Positions 44,873 through 52,858 of a stretch of 64,000 nt of DNA are shown one piece after another. Location: assembly GCA_022821085.1 (NCBI GenBank), contig JAJEEG010000006.1, positions 394,405-458,404 of the forward strand, read 5' to 3'. Within the stretch, counting starts at the first letter, position 1. Each line of letters starts with the position of its first letter. The notes under the pieces are model-generated. The model saw nothing but the letters and a program-made list of their open reading frames with translations. It was not told the DNA's origin and ran no database searches. This DNA is from Candidatus Latescibacterota bacterium (GTDB lineage: Bacteria; JAAXHH01). Made by a program: the position numbers and the translations under genes.

Positions 44873-45069
44873 AGAACAAAACCAGTTTCCCACCAGGATG
44901 GAACGAAGAGCGTGTCCAGCGTGTACTTCGTCACTATGATACGCTAACCGAGGTTGAACAGGTTGCCGAAGATGAAGCCGCGTATGAGGATACAACGCAA
45001 ACAGTGATGGAGATCCCAAATGATTTGGTCCCCACTGTCCGAGCGTTGCTAGCGAACCGCGTACCGTAG
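44869..45069 (+). CDS. Probable antitoxin partner
   Basis: 66 residues, acidic (VEQVAEDEAAYEDTTQ), with a predicted C-terminal helix (NDLVPTVRALLANRV). I do not recognise a named DNA-binding domain. The strong AAGGAG ribosome binding site inside the end of the toxin gene would favour excess of this product over the toxin, as expected for a labile antitoxin. The pairing with the preceding gene (four-base overlap) is the main evidence. Confidence 0.6.
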   Translation: MKNKTSFPPGWNEERVQRVLRHYDTLTEVEQVAEDEAAYEDTTQTVMEIPNDLVPTVRALLANRVP

Positions 45070-45143
45070 TGTGCCAGTACTGACTCCCAATTCACACCTG
45101 ACACACGAACGCGTTACCAGACCGTGACACAGCCTCTAGACCG

Positions 45144-46052
45144 CTACAGCGACAGCGGCCTGCAATGTTTACACGGGCGGTACCCGTTTTCCGCCGCCTC
45201 CTCGGGACTGCTGAATTCCATGCGGTGCTGACTTTGGATCCGCCGGGCATTGCGGCAGGTCGGATAACAGTAGATGCCCGTTGTGCGGCTGCCGATGAAG
45301 CGCACGCCGCGCTGCTTCCAGCCCGCGAGGTCTTTTCTGGCGATCCCCTCCCGCTCCAGCAGCATCCATTTCATTTCCGGTCCGTAGTAATAGTTCCCCA
45401 CGCCTCCGGTCGAGGGTACGAGCCGGTGGCAGGGCATCAGGAAGGGCACAGGATTGCGGGCCATGACCGTTCCGACGGCACGGATCGCCTTCGGCCTGCC
45501 CACTTCCCGGGCCAGCCAGGCATAGGGCCGGACCTCGCCCGCCGGGATCCTGGCCAGGTTTTCCAGGACGATCTGTTCGAACTCGGTAAGCCCCTCCAGC
45601 GTGACCGGTGGCTTGGCGATCTTCTCTCCTTTTATGGCCCGCCTGACCGCTTCTGCAAACGCTTCGGGGAGCGAACCTCTGACCGTGGTCCGCCCCAGCC
45701 TTTCTTCGTAGTAGGATTCGAAAGCGCCGTCCTCCTCCACGTCGAGTTTTACGGCCGAAATGCCCCTGGGCGTGAAGCCCACGTGCGCCGGCCCGAAATC
45801 CGTATCGATGACATCATATCGGTCTGCAATCCTGATCATCACTTCCTCCTCGATTCCGGCCGGAGCGGTCATTTTCAGTTTGGGTGATGCCGCGGCTATA
45901 CTTTTCATGAAATCGGCTTCTTCGCGGCTATCAGCGCAGCCTACCAGTTGTTCCGCCGCGGTGCGGCTCACTTTCTCGGACCGGCTCGCTTCCTCGTCCG
46001 CCTCGCCTGTCCTGATTTGGTTAAGGTTCTGTCTCGATTCGCTAGAATCCAC
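45144..46052 (-). CDS. Methylated-DNA--cysteine methyltransferase with C-terminal Ada zinc domain
   Basis: 302 residues. An N-terminal region of about 80 residues of unclear role leads into an MGMT N-terminal-like half (VIDTDFGPAHVGF). The active-site half has LMPCHRLVPSTG with Cys208, which accepts the alkyl group from O6-alkylguanine. The C-terminus is an Ada-type metal-binding domain with Cys262, Cys266, Cys294 and Cys297, which in Ada repairs phosphotriesters. In E. coli Ada this domain is N-terminal, so the order here is reversed, and the AraC DNA-binding part is absent. GTG start with GGAGGA inside the sigma-factor gene; the two genes overlap by 11 bases. Confidence 0.85.
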   Translation of the reverse strand: MDSSESRQNLNQIRTGEADEEASRSEKVSRTAAEQLVGCADSREEADFMKSIAAASPKLKMTAPAGIEEEVMIRIADRYDVIDTDFGPAHVGFTPRGISAVKLDVEEDGAFESYYEERLGRTTVRGSLPEAFAEAVRRAIKGEKIAKPPVTLEGLTEFEQIVLENLARIPAGEVRPYAWLAREVGRPKAIRAVGTVMARNPVPFLMPCHRLVPSTGGVGNYYYGPEMKWMLLEREGIARKDLAGWKQRGVRFIGSRTTGIYCYPTCRNARRIQSQHRMEFSSPEEAAENGYRPCKHCRPLSL

Positions 46053-46590
46053 TGGGGTCGTCCTCCATGATTTTGCGAAGTCTGCGCAGCGCCCGGTACA
46101 CTTTGCCCCGCAGCGCCGATTCCGGTGAGCCGGTGACCGTCGCGATTTCCGCGTAGGAGTATTGCTCGATGAATCGCAGGATGATCAGTTCACGGCTCTC
46201 TCTGCCCAGTTTGTCGATCGCCGACCGGATCGACCTTGCCAGGTCGTTCCCGGGGATGACTGACTGAACTTCCTCTTTCATCCTGTCCACTGCACCTGCC
46301 ATGCGTTTGCGAGACCTCAGCCGGTTCAACGCCAGGTTCCGCACGATGCGGTACAGCCAGGGACGGATTTCGAGCGTCATGCACCGCTCCGCGTCGTACT
46401 TTCCGGTGAGTGTGACATAGGCCTTGACGAAGGCTTCCTGCGTAACGTCGAGGGCGTCGTCCGAACCACCGAGCATATGGAAGGCGTAGGTGAAGAGTCT
46501 GTCCTTGTACGCCGCCACCAGGTCCGCCACCGCCTTTCTGTTGCCGCGATGGATTTCCAGCGCGATGCATTGTTCATTTACTGCACTCAT
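46042..46590 (-). CDS. ECF-type RNA polymerase sigma factor
   Basis: 182 residues from the chosen ATG (MSAVNEQCIAL). Region 2 is clear (LVAAYKDRLFTYAFHMLG, DALDVTQEAFVKAY, then RPWLYRIVRNLALNRLRSRKR). Region 4 follows (SRELIILRFIEQYSYAEIATVTGSPESALRGKVYRALRRLRKIM). The frame is open for 54 codons upstream, but that part reads unlike protein. No separate anti-sigma gene follows; instead the Ada/MGMT gene overlaps its end. The N-terminal 80 residues of that protein could be a remnant or substitute for an anti-sigma domain. Suggests an alkylation-responsive regulon. Confidence 0.85.
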   Translation of the reverse strand: MSAVNEQCIALEIHRGNRKAVADLVAAYKDRLFTYAFHMLGGSDDALDVTQEAFVKAYVTLTGKYDAERCMTLEIRPWLYRIVRNLALNRLRSRKRMAGAVDRMKEEVQSVIPGNDLARSIRSAIDKLGRESRELIILRFIEQYSYAEIATVTGSPESALRGKVYRALRRLRKIMEDDPSGF

Positions 46591-46784
46591 ATGGATTGCT
46601 ACACTCCTCAATTCGTCGCCGGCTTCAGTACTATAACACCGTGTATCGGTGTTTCGTTCGGGGGAAAATGATATCCTGTATCCCGCTTGACAGATTCTTC
46701 GCCAATACCTTCTTTGCACCTTGGCGACGATGCCAGAGTCTATCAGGAACAATCCATTAAAGTAGCGATCAAGGAATCACAGAA

Positions 46785-47024
46785 ATGAAGATGAGTTCTC
46801 GATATGTGAAAATCGTGGAGTGGTCAGAAGAAGATCAGTGTTACGTCGGTAGTTGTCCCGGTCTGTTTTACGGCGGGTGTCATGGGGTGAACGAGGAGGA
46901 AGTGTTCTCCGAGTTATGTCGTATCGTGGAAGAAACCATAGACCTGTTCCGACGAGACGGCCGGTCCCTTCCTTCACAGACTTCGGGAAAAGACTACGCC
47001 AACAAAATGCTGAATATTGTCTGA
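46785..47024 (+). CDS. Orphan HicB-like protein
   Basis: 79 residues. YVKIVEWSEEDQCYVGSCPGLFYGGCHGVNEEEVFSELCRIVEETIDLF is a HicB-type partial RNase-H-like fold. HicB normally neutralises the HicA mRNA nuclease, but no HicA-like gene lies on either side, and there is no obvious DNA-binding tail. It could be an orphan antitoxin or an unrelated regulator. AAGGAA lies eight bases before the ATG. The composition is lower in GC than its neighbours. Confidence 0.75.
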   Translation: MKMSSRYVKIVEWSEEDQCYVGSCPGLFYGGCHGVNEEEVFSELCRIVEETIDLFRRDGRSLPSQTSGKDYANKMLNIV

Positions 47025-47042
47025 TCAGCCTCCTGCTTCCAC

Positions 47043-48890
47043 CTACCCGCCGCCCCCCAGCACCCGCTCCCAGAAGCCTTTTGTTCCTGCGTCCCGATTC
47101 CCCTCTTCCGCGATATAGATCGTGAAGGCCGTGTTTCCGATCTGCTCGCCCCGCCAGGACCGAAAGCCGCGCCGGTTCGGTTCGAGGGCGTCCCCCTTGA
47201 TATCCGATTTCCAGATCTGGTTCATCGTCGGGTACCACACGAAGAGGCCGCCCACTTCCTCCACCAGGAGGCGTTCGGCCTGCCGGTAGACGTCCATCCG
47301 CACCTGATAGTCACCGACGACGCCACCAGCCCGGACCACCAACTGGTCGAAAAGGTCGTGTTTCCAGGCGTGGCGCCCCGATGAAAGCCAGAGGTTCATC
47401 AGGCTGCTGGGATCGATGAAGTCGGCCCCGAAGCGGACGAGTCCCAGGGGGAGCTCGTGGCTGTTGATCGCGTCCATGAAGATCTTCACCTCCATGTTGC
47501 GCACCACCAGGTCGATGCCCAGGTTCTGCTTGATCATGGCGTGGATCGCCTCCCCGGCCTCGTGGACCGGCCGGACGTCGCGCCGGACCCACATCTCCAC
47601 GCGCGGGAAGCCCTTGCCGTCAGGGTATCCCGCTTCGGCCAGCAGCTTGCGTCCGAGGGCCGGGTCGTACCGCTGGACGGGTTTCAGGGCTTCCGTCGCT
47701 TCCGCCGGGAAGCCGGGCGGCAGCATTGAGTAGGCGGGGATCGCAAAACCCTGGAGCGCAGATTCGCACACGGCGTCCCGGTCGATGGCGTGGCTGAAGG
47801 CCTGGCGCACTTTCAGGTTGTCGAAGGGCGGATTGTAAGTGTCCATGGTGAGGTAGTAGGTCGCGAAATCCGTATAGGAATGCAGCTCCCGGCTCAACTG
47901 TGGATCGGTCTTGATCCGGGCGAGTTCGGCGTGGTTCGTTACGAGGCCGAAATCCACCTCGTCGGCCTCGTAGGACGCGAGCAGGGGCGGTGGCGTCGAC
48001 GCGTTGTGCAGCTTGGCAATCAGCGTCTCCAGGTAGGGCCGCGCGGCGCCGTGGTACCGGGGGTTGGCCTTGAGCACGACCCGGTCCGCCTTGGTCCACT
48101 CCGCGAGATAGAAGGGCCCGCTCGCGATGGAGGTCTCCGGGCTCGTGGACCAGGCGTCGCCGTACTTCTCCACCGCCTGGCGGGGGGAAACCCAGCTGTC
48201 CACCATCAGATCGGGCATGTAGGCACAGGGTTCGTCCGTCTCGATGAGAAGGGTATAGTCGTCAACCGCGTGGACGCCCAGCGAGTCGAGAGGCAGTTCC
48301 CGTCCCACGACGCGGCCCCAATTCTTGATCGGACGGTAATACCACTCCACGTCGTAGGCGTTTTCCGGATCGGCCCCGCGTCGCAGCGTAAACACGTAGT
48401 CGTGGGCGGTCAGCGGCTTGCCGTCGGAGAACTCGAGATCGTCCCGAAGGTAGAAATACCAGCCCAGCCCGTCGTCGGTGGGCTCCCAGCGGTCCGCTGC
48501 CGCCGGGATCAGGTTGAAGTCCTTGTCGAAACGGATCAGCGGTTCGGCGATGATCCGGTGGCCGTAGGTCCCCTTGTAGATCGTGCGGAACCACTCCATG
48601 TAGGTGTTATCCAGCTGAAACGTGCGGACGTACTGCTCCGAGGGCGGCGCCGCGTCGGGCGGCAGTTCGACGCCCGCGGAATTGACGTACCGGGAAGATG
48701 ATTGATCGGGCTGGCCGCCGCCCGGCCCGCCCGGTCCGCCCGGACCGCCCGGCCCGCCCGGTCCGCCCGGACCGCCCGGCCAGCCCAGAACGCGCAGGAT
48801 GCCGAATATGGCCGCGCAGAAGATCACGACGATTGCAATGGCACGGGCAGTGGTGCGCATGGAGACACCGAAGCGGGCAGTGGTGATCAT
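47043..48890 (-). CDS. ABC transporter substrate-binding protein, family 5 (peptide/nickel type), with Gly-Gly-Pro spacer
   Basis: About 615 residues. An N-terminal signal anchor (AIAIVVIFCAAIFGIL) is followed at once by a GPGGPGG repeat of about 21 residues and a polar stretch (QPDQSSSRYVNSAG). Then comes an SBP_bac_5 domain: GTYGHRIIAEPLIRFD, YFYLRDDLEFSDGKPLTAHDYVFTLRRG, VRQAFSHAIDRDAV, LLAEAGYPDGKGFPRVEM. It probably binds oligopeptides or another solute at the outer face of the membrane, held off by the spacer. No permease or ATPase gene adjoins it. Alternative starts are 48860 and GTG 48929. Confidence 0.83.
   Translation of the reverse strand: MITTARFGVSMRTTARAIAIVVIFCAAIFGILRVLGWPGGPGGPGGPGGPGGPGGPGGGQPDQSSSRYVNSAGVELPPDAAPPSEQYVRTFQLDNTYMEWFRTIYKGTYGHRIIAEPLIRFDKDFNLIPAAADRWEPTDDGLGWYFYLRDDLEFSDGKPLTAHDYVFTLRRGADPENAYDVEWYYRPIKNWGRVVGRELPLDSLGVHAVDDYTLLIETDEPCAYMPDLMVDSWVSPRQAVEKYGDAWSTSPETSIASGPFYLAEWTKADRVVLKANPRYHGAARPYLETLIAKLHNASTPPPLLASYEADEVDFGLVTNHAELARIKTDPQLSRELHSYTDFATYYLTMDTYNPPFDNLKVRQAFSHAIDRDAVCESALQGFAIPAYSMLPPGFPAEATEALKPVQRYDPALGRKLLAEAGYPDGKGFPRVEMWVRRDVRPVHEAGEAIHAMIKQNLGIDLVVRNMEVKIFMDAINSHELPLGLVRFGADFIDPSSLMNLWLSSGRHAWKHDLFDQLVVRAGGVVGDYQVRMDVYRQAERLLVEEVGGLFVWYPTMNQIWKSDIKGDALEPNRRGFRSWRGEQIGNTAFTIYIAEEGNRDAGTKGFWERVLGGGG
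48721..48783. repeat. 9-nt tandem repeat, seven copies (Gly-Gly-Pro spacer)
   Basis: Seven 9-nt units of the form CCCGGNCCG. The variable base cycles C, T, A and again C, T, A, giving a 27-nt higher-order unit, which points to duplication of a trimer. Confidence 0.85.
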
Positions 48891-49097
48891 GGATGGACCA
48901 TCCGATCGCCACAATCGGGGGCGGTTCACGATAGGGGCTGTTTACGATGGACGGGCTGTAAGTACGTTATTCCCTTCCTGTCCCCGCGTCAAGCGTCGTA
49001 CGGTAAATCGACTTTACTGGCACGGTGAATCACCTTGACCCGTTTCGGCCGGTCTGTATTTTGCACGTGGACACCAACCGGCCGGGTGAATCACCCC

Positions 49098-49598
49098 ATG
49101 GATTCCTTCCTCGTATCTCAGGCGCTCGCCGCCGTCGCTTTCACCTGCGGCGTCGTCTCCTTCCAGTGCAAGAAGCGCCGCGACGTCTTGCTCTGGCTGA
49201 GTGCCTCGGCACTGACGAACGCCTTCCACTTCTTCGTGCTCGGCAGAAGCAGCGCCGGTACGATGTATGTCGTCATGGGCGTCAGGGTCTTCACCGCGGC
49301 TTTCACGACCGACCGGCGCCTGATGTACCTGTTTATGGCGTTGATCCTGGCCGGTTTCTTCGTCTCCTACGAACGTCCCCTGGATATCCTGGCGCTTTTC
49401 GGCTCCCTGCTGCCCACCTACGGCAACTTCCAGAAATCCGACCGGAAAGTACGGCTGATCTACATGGTCTGCGCGGTGACCTGGATGATACACAACTACA
49501 TCGCCGGGAGTCCAGTCGCCGTGCTCATGGAGACCACGTTCCTGGTCAGCAACGTAATCGGGTACTGGCGGATCTATCGATTTGCGCTTAAGGCCTGA
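49098..49598 (+). CDS. YgjV-family inner membrane protein
   Basis: 166 residues with about five hydrophobic segments (ALAAVAFTCGVVSF, LLWLSASALTNAFHFFVLG, LFMALILAGFFVSY, LIYMVCAVTWMIHN, LVSNVIGYWRIYRF). The motifs SFQCKKRR and FHFFVLGR place it in the YgjV (Imp-YgjV) family of unknown function. The start chosen (MDSFLVSQ) fits the membrane topology; a longer frame begins at 49035. The Shine-Dalgarno sequence is weak. It is followed by a 15-bp repeat array and a convergent PhyH gene. Confidence 0.83.
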   Translation: MDSFLVSQALAAVAFTCGVVSFQCKKRRDVLLWLSASALTNAFHFFVLGRSSAGTMYVVMGVRVFTAAFTTDRRLMYLFMALILAGFFVSYERPLDILALFGSLLPTYGNFQKSDRKVRLIYMVCAVTWMIHNYIAGSPVAVLMETTFLVSNVIGYWRIYRFALKA

Positions 49599-49656
49599 GC
49601 GGGCAGGTTCCACCACCACCGCTTCAACCGGTTCGATAAAAGCCCGGACGAAGCAG

Positions 49657-49701
49657 CCCGTGGCGGTATGACCCGCGGTGGTATGGCCCGCAGTGTTATG
49701 G
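49657..49701. repeat. 15-bp tandem repeat, three copies, between convergent genes
   Basis: Units at 49657, 49672 and 49687 follow CCCG(T/C)(G/A)G(C/T)G(G/T)TATG with a few changes, in the gap between YgjV and a PhyH stop. Confidence 0.7.
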
Positions 49702-49714
49702 CGCGCCGGCGGAC

Positions 49715-50674
49715 CTATCCGTATATCCGGATCGGGGTCGGCTCGGTCGGCTTGTTCTTGCGGGGCGGACGCTGCGCCGTGACTTTCAGCGCTTCTTCCC
49801 AGCCCCGGTTCCAGGTGCCGTAGTCCGACAGCACGAATTCGGGATGGCGCCGGCTGCGGACGATGAAGTTGGGGTAAAAAGAGCGGCCCGTGGGCAGCCC
49901 GGTCTGCTGGTAGCGAAGGTCCAGACTCCACCGGATCGTACCTGAGCGGTTCGGGATGGACCGGTGCGGGATCAGCTTGTGCATGAGCAGGACGTCGCCC
50001 TTCCGCATCGGAAGGGACAGGACTTCGCCCTCGGGCAGACGGCCCTCTTCGATGCCGAATCCTTCGCTCCAGTAGACGGTCCGGCTATGGTGCACCCGGG
50101 GGATGATCTGCAGGCATCCGTTCTCCTCGTCGGTGTCGCACAGGGGCAGCCACACGGTGAGAATGAACACCGGGTCGGCGTCCTCGTGATGCACCTGCGC
50201 GTCCTGGTGCCAGGGCGCCACGTTTTCCCTGATGCGGGCGGCCAGGGCGTCCTCTTCACCGGTGCCGCCGCCATTTCCGTGACCCGGCAGGCTGTTCAGG
50301 CCCTCCGGCAGCTTCGCCCGCAGATGCTGGATGGGGCTGCACGTGATTTCGGGTCCGACGAGGGATTCCACCAGGTCCAGCATCCGGCCGTTGCCGAGAA
50401 ATCGGAACACCGCCTCGGCCCGCATGTTCATGATGTCGATGTCATCGTAGATCGCGGCGTTTTCCCGGGTGATCAGGGCCAGCCGCCGCTCGAAGGATTC
50501 GGTCTCGTGCAGATCTGAGATCAATCCTTCGCGGTGAAGCTCCCGCGCCCGTTCGTCGACAAAGGCCTCGATCCCCGAAATGACGGGATCCAGATCGTCA
50601 CCGGTGAGCGCGCCTTCGACGATGACGTAGCCCTCATCCAAGAAATGTCGCAACTGATCCTGTGTAAGAGACAT
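49715..50674 (-). CDS. PhyH-family Fe(II)/2-oxoglutarate dioxygenase
   Basis: 319 residues, the longest PhyH in the window. Triad PWHQDAQVH (His156, Asp158) and IPHRSIPN (His237), with Arg248. A Gly-rich loop (LPGHGNGGGTGEEDA) is inserted before the metal motif, and IIPRVHH replaces the common IPGSH. The C-terminal end is basic and Pro-rich (TAQRPPRKNKPTEPTP). The start MSLTQDQ has AAAGGGA upstream, in a leader with a 15-bp duplication. Second gene after the 50744-51532 PhyH on the minus strand. Confidence 0.87.
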   Translation of the reverse strand: MSLTQDQLRHFLDEGYVIVEGALTGDDLDPVISGIEAFVDERARELHREGLISDLHETESFERRLALITRENAAIYDDIDIMNMRAEAVFRFLGNGRMLDLVESLVGPEITCSPIQHLRAKLPEGLNSLPGHGNGGGTGEEDALAARIRENVAPWHQDAQVHHEDADPVFILTVWLPLCDTDEENGCLQIIPRVHHSRTVYWSEGFGIEEGRLPEGEVLSLPMRKGDVLLMHKLIPHRSIPNRSGTIRWSLDLRYQQTGLPTGRSFYPNFIVRSRRHPEFVLSDYGTWNRGWEEALKVTAQRPPRKNKPTEPTPIRIYG

Positions 50675-50690
50675 GCCGGTGGTTTCCCTT

Positions 50691-50724
50691 TCCGTTGCGG
50701 CAACTTCAATCCGTTGCGGCAACT
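50691..50724. repeat. 15-bp direct repeat in a PhyH leader
   Basis: TCCGTTGCGGCAACT at 50691-50705 and 50710-50724, a 19-bp period, 17 bases upstream of the ATG of the minus-strand PhyH gene. Each copy contains the palindrome GTTGCGGCAAC (one central base off), so these could be operator sites. Confidence 0.7.
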
Positions 50725-50743
50725 CCAGGACGGATTCAATTCT

Positions 50744-51532
50744 TCAAGCCGCTTTCGGTATATGCGTGATCAGGTTCTGCAGATGCACCAGCCGTTCGGG
50801 CGTGGCCGTGGAAAGCAGGGGGCCGTCCTCTCCGCCGAAAACCTCCCGCGTTGTATAGCCATGTTGGCGGATGATCTTCTTGAAAGCCTCGAGATCACGA
50901 CCGTCCGTGTGGAGCCCGGTATACACGAGCGTGAACATGCGCCTTTTCTTGCCGCCGCCCCATGCGCTGTGCTTGGTGGAATGGTTGAAGACGGCCAGGT
51001 CGCCGGGCCGGGTCTCGACGGCGATTGCCGGGACTTCGCTGCCGTGCAGTCCGCCCCAGACATCCCGCTTGCCGGAAAGGTGTTCATGGATGGTTTCCGC
51101 GTATCCTTCACCGAACCGGTGGCTGCCCGGAATGACCCGCAACGCGCCTGTGTCTTTCGTCATGGGATCCAGGTAGATGGCCATCTTGTAGAATCGGATG
51201 GGCTCGGGCCACTGGGTGTCGGAATGCCACCTGGTGTCTCCGACGTAGAAGTTGCCGTCGCTGTTCCAGTACTGGTATCGCTCGCCCAGCAGTCCGGCGG
51301 CGATGCCGTGGATGCGGGGATCGTCCAGCAGCGTGCACAGGTACGGGTCGTGGTTGATGAACGGCGCCACGGCCAGACGTTCCAGGCCTTCATGGTCATC
51401 GCCGCCATGTTTTTTCAGCAACCCGTCGAAAGCCCGTTCTATATCGCCGATCCGGTCGTCGAGCAGGCCGGGGAAGTGCAGATACCCGAAGGTATCCATG
51501 AATTCCCTCTGGTGCGCATCCAGTTGAAACAT
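50744..51532 (-). CDS. PhyH-family Fe(II)/2-oxoglutarate dioxygenase
   Basis: 262 residues. Triad RWHSDTQW (His103, Asp105) and TKHSAWGG (His188), with Arg197/198. Close paralogue of the protein at 33975-34826. GGGAG lies before the ATG. It is 36 bp after the sialidase-like gene and 70 bp before the next PhyH gene, so sialidase-like, PhyH and PhyH genes probably form a minus-strand operon. Confidence 0.88.
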   Translation of the reverse strand: MFQLDAHQREFMDTFGYLHFPGLLDDRIGDIERAFDGLLKKHGGDDHEGLERLAVAPFINHDPYLCTLLDDPRIHGIAAGLLGERYQYWNSDGNFYVGDTRWHSDTQWPEPIRFYKMAIYLDPMTKDTGALRVIPGSHRFGEGYAETIHEHLSGKRDVWGGLHGSEVPAIAVETRPGDLAVFNHSTKHSAWGGGKKRRMFTLVYTGLHTDGRDLEAFKKIIRQHGYTTREVFGGEDGPLLSTATPERLVHLQNLITHIPKAA

Positions 51533-51567
51533 GGAAACTCCCGATAGTCTTATATAGCCGAAATTCC

Positions 51568-52647
51568 TCAGTATTCCTCGAGCACCGATCCTTCTATGCC
51601 TCGTGTACCGTCTTCATAAACATAATAGTAAACGACCAGCACCCGTCCATCCCTCAATTCGACCGACCACGGATACCCGCAGTCGGACGCCAGGGAATCG
51701 GCGCGCACGACGACAACCGGCGCGGTATCCAGGTCGCCGGCCTCGGGATCGAGTACTCGCGCCAGGCAGCCCATCTGTCCTTCCCACCGGGTGCCCACCG
51801 TGGCCAGGATGCGGCCGTCCCGCAGCCCCAGTAGGTGACCCGGGCAGCCCCGCATGGTCGTGGACCGCCAGGGCGACCAGGTCTCGCCACCGTCGTCCGA
51901 GTGCACTTCCACCAGGTGCACGTCCTGTCCGGGCGGCTGGTTCGGATGACAGCGGAAGAGCACCAGGATCCTGCCGGACGGCGTCCGGTAGATCGCCGGT
52001 TCGCTGAAATGGGCGACGTCGTCCTCGGCGATGCGGCCCTGGTAGACCCAGGTACGTCCACCATCTGTAGACGATTGCATCATGCCGAAAAACGGCGGTC
52101 GGCCTTCCGGATGGTCCGTCGCCTTGCCGGGAAGCAGCATCTGCCCGTCCGGCATCTCCAGCAGGCCGCTCCGGCATATCCCCGTGTGTGAGGCGGGATG
52201 GCCGTTCACGGCATCCGGGAGCGGCGGAAACGGCTCGGGGTGCGACCAGGTCCTCCCGTTGTCCGAGGAACGCACGTGGAAACCGACACCGGGACGAGAA
52301 GCCCAGGTATGCTTGGAGACTTCCGGTGCCTGGGCAAGTACCAGGTCCACCGTGCTCGCGTGCAGGAGGATCTCGCCGCCGGAAAGCGTGTGGGTCCCGA
52401 AATCGATCACGCCTCCGTGGGGATAGACCGTCACCAGTTCGGCCGGACCCCAGGACCGCCCATCATCACCTGAACGGCAGGCCCGTACGTCGAAGAGCGG
52501 GTGGCTGTGGTGGCTGAACCCCGTGGCGGGCGACCGATGGAACAGGGCCAGCAGGTCGCCGTTAGGGGTCCGGACGACGTTCGGATGGGCGCCGTACCAG
52601 CCTGCTTCGCGGTAGATCGTTAAGTGATCCGCAACGCGCCAGCCCAT
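51568..52647 (-). CDS. Sialidase-like (BNR/Asp-box) six-bladed propeller protein
   Basis: 359 residues. At least four Asp-box repeats are visible: SGDDGRSWG, SSDNGRTWS, STDGGRTWV and SDDGGETWS, spaced as in exo-alpha-sialidases. HPNVVRTPNGDLLALFHRS and the late Arg/Tyr-rich part (VRADSLASDCGYPWSVELRDG) resemble sialidase blades. No signal peptide is seen, so it appears cytoplasmic, unlike most sialidases; another glycoside, or a non-catalytic propeller, is possible. GGAGGG precedes the ATG. First gene of the minus group with two PhyH genes. Confidence 0.78.
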   Translation of the reverse strand: MGWRVADHLTIYREAGWYGAHPNVVRTPNGDLLALFHRSPATGFSHHSHPLFDVRACRSGDDGRSWGPAELVTVYPHGGVIDFGTHTLSGGEILLHASTVDLVLAQAPEVSKHTWASRPGVGFHVRSSDNGRTWSHPEPFPPLPDAVNGHPASHTGICRSGLLEMPDGQMLLPGKATDHPEGRPPFFGMMQSSTDGGRTWVYQGRIAEDDVAHFSEPAIYRTPSGRILVLFRCHPNQPPGQDVHLVEVHSDDGGETWSPWRSTTMRGCPGHLLGLRDGRILATVGTRWEGQMGCLARVLDPEAGDLDTAPVVVVRADSLASDCGYPWSVELRDGRVLVVYYYVYEDGTRGIEGSVLEEY

Positions 52648-52681
52648 GGGGACTCACCCTCCCGGCTATTGGTATACGTAC

Positions 52682-52715
52682 CGGTTGTACCCGCGGCCCG
52701 GTTGTACCTGCGGCC
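52682..52715. repeat. 17-bp tandem duplication in the sialidase-like gene leader
   Basis: CGGTTGTACCCGCGGCC at 52682 is repeated at 52699 with one base changed, about 35 bases upstream of the ATG. Confidence 0.7.
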
Positions 52716-52858
52716 CGTTCAGAAACGATACCCGGTCAGTCATGCGGGCTCGAAGGTCATCGAAATCGACGATGGATGCAAGAATATACCCGTGGCGGCA
52801 TCGCGGTAAATGGAAATATGAACACGAAGCGCCGCGCCTTAAAATCGATCGTTTCGAT

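Noticed and set aside
46591-46784. HicA toxin gene upstream of the HicB-like gene
   Set aside because: No frame in this stretch or after the gene shows the HicA double-stranded-RNA-binding-like pattern.
48721-48783. Possible regulatory G/C-rich element
   Set aside because: It is the coding sequence of the Gly-Gly-Pro stalk; codon wobble explains the pattern.
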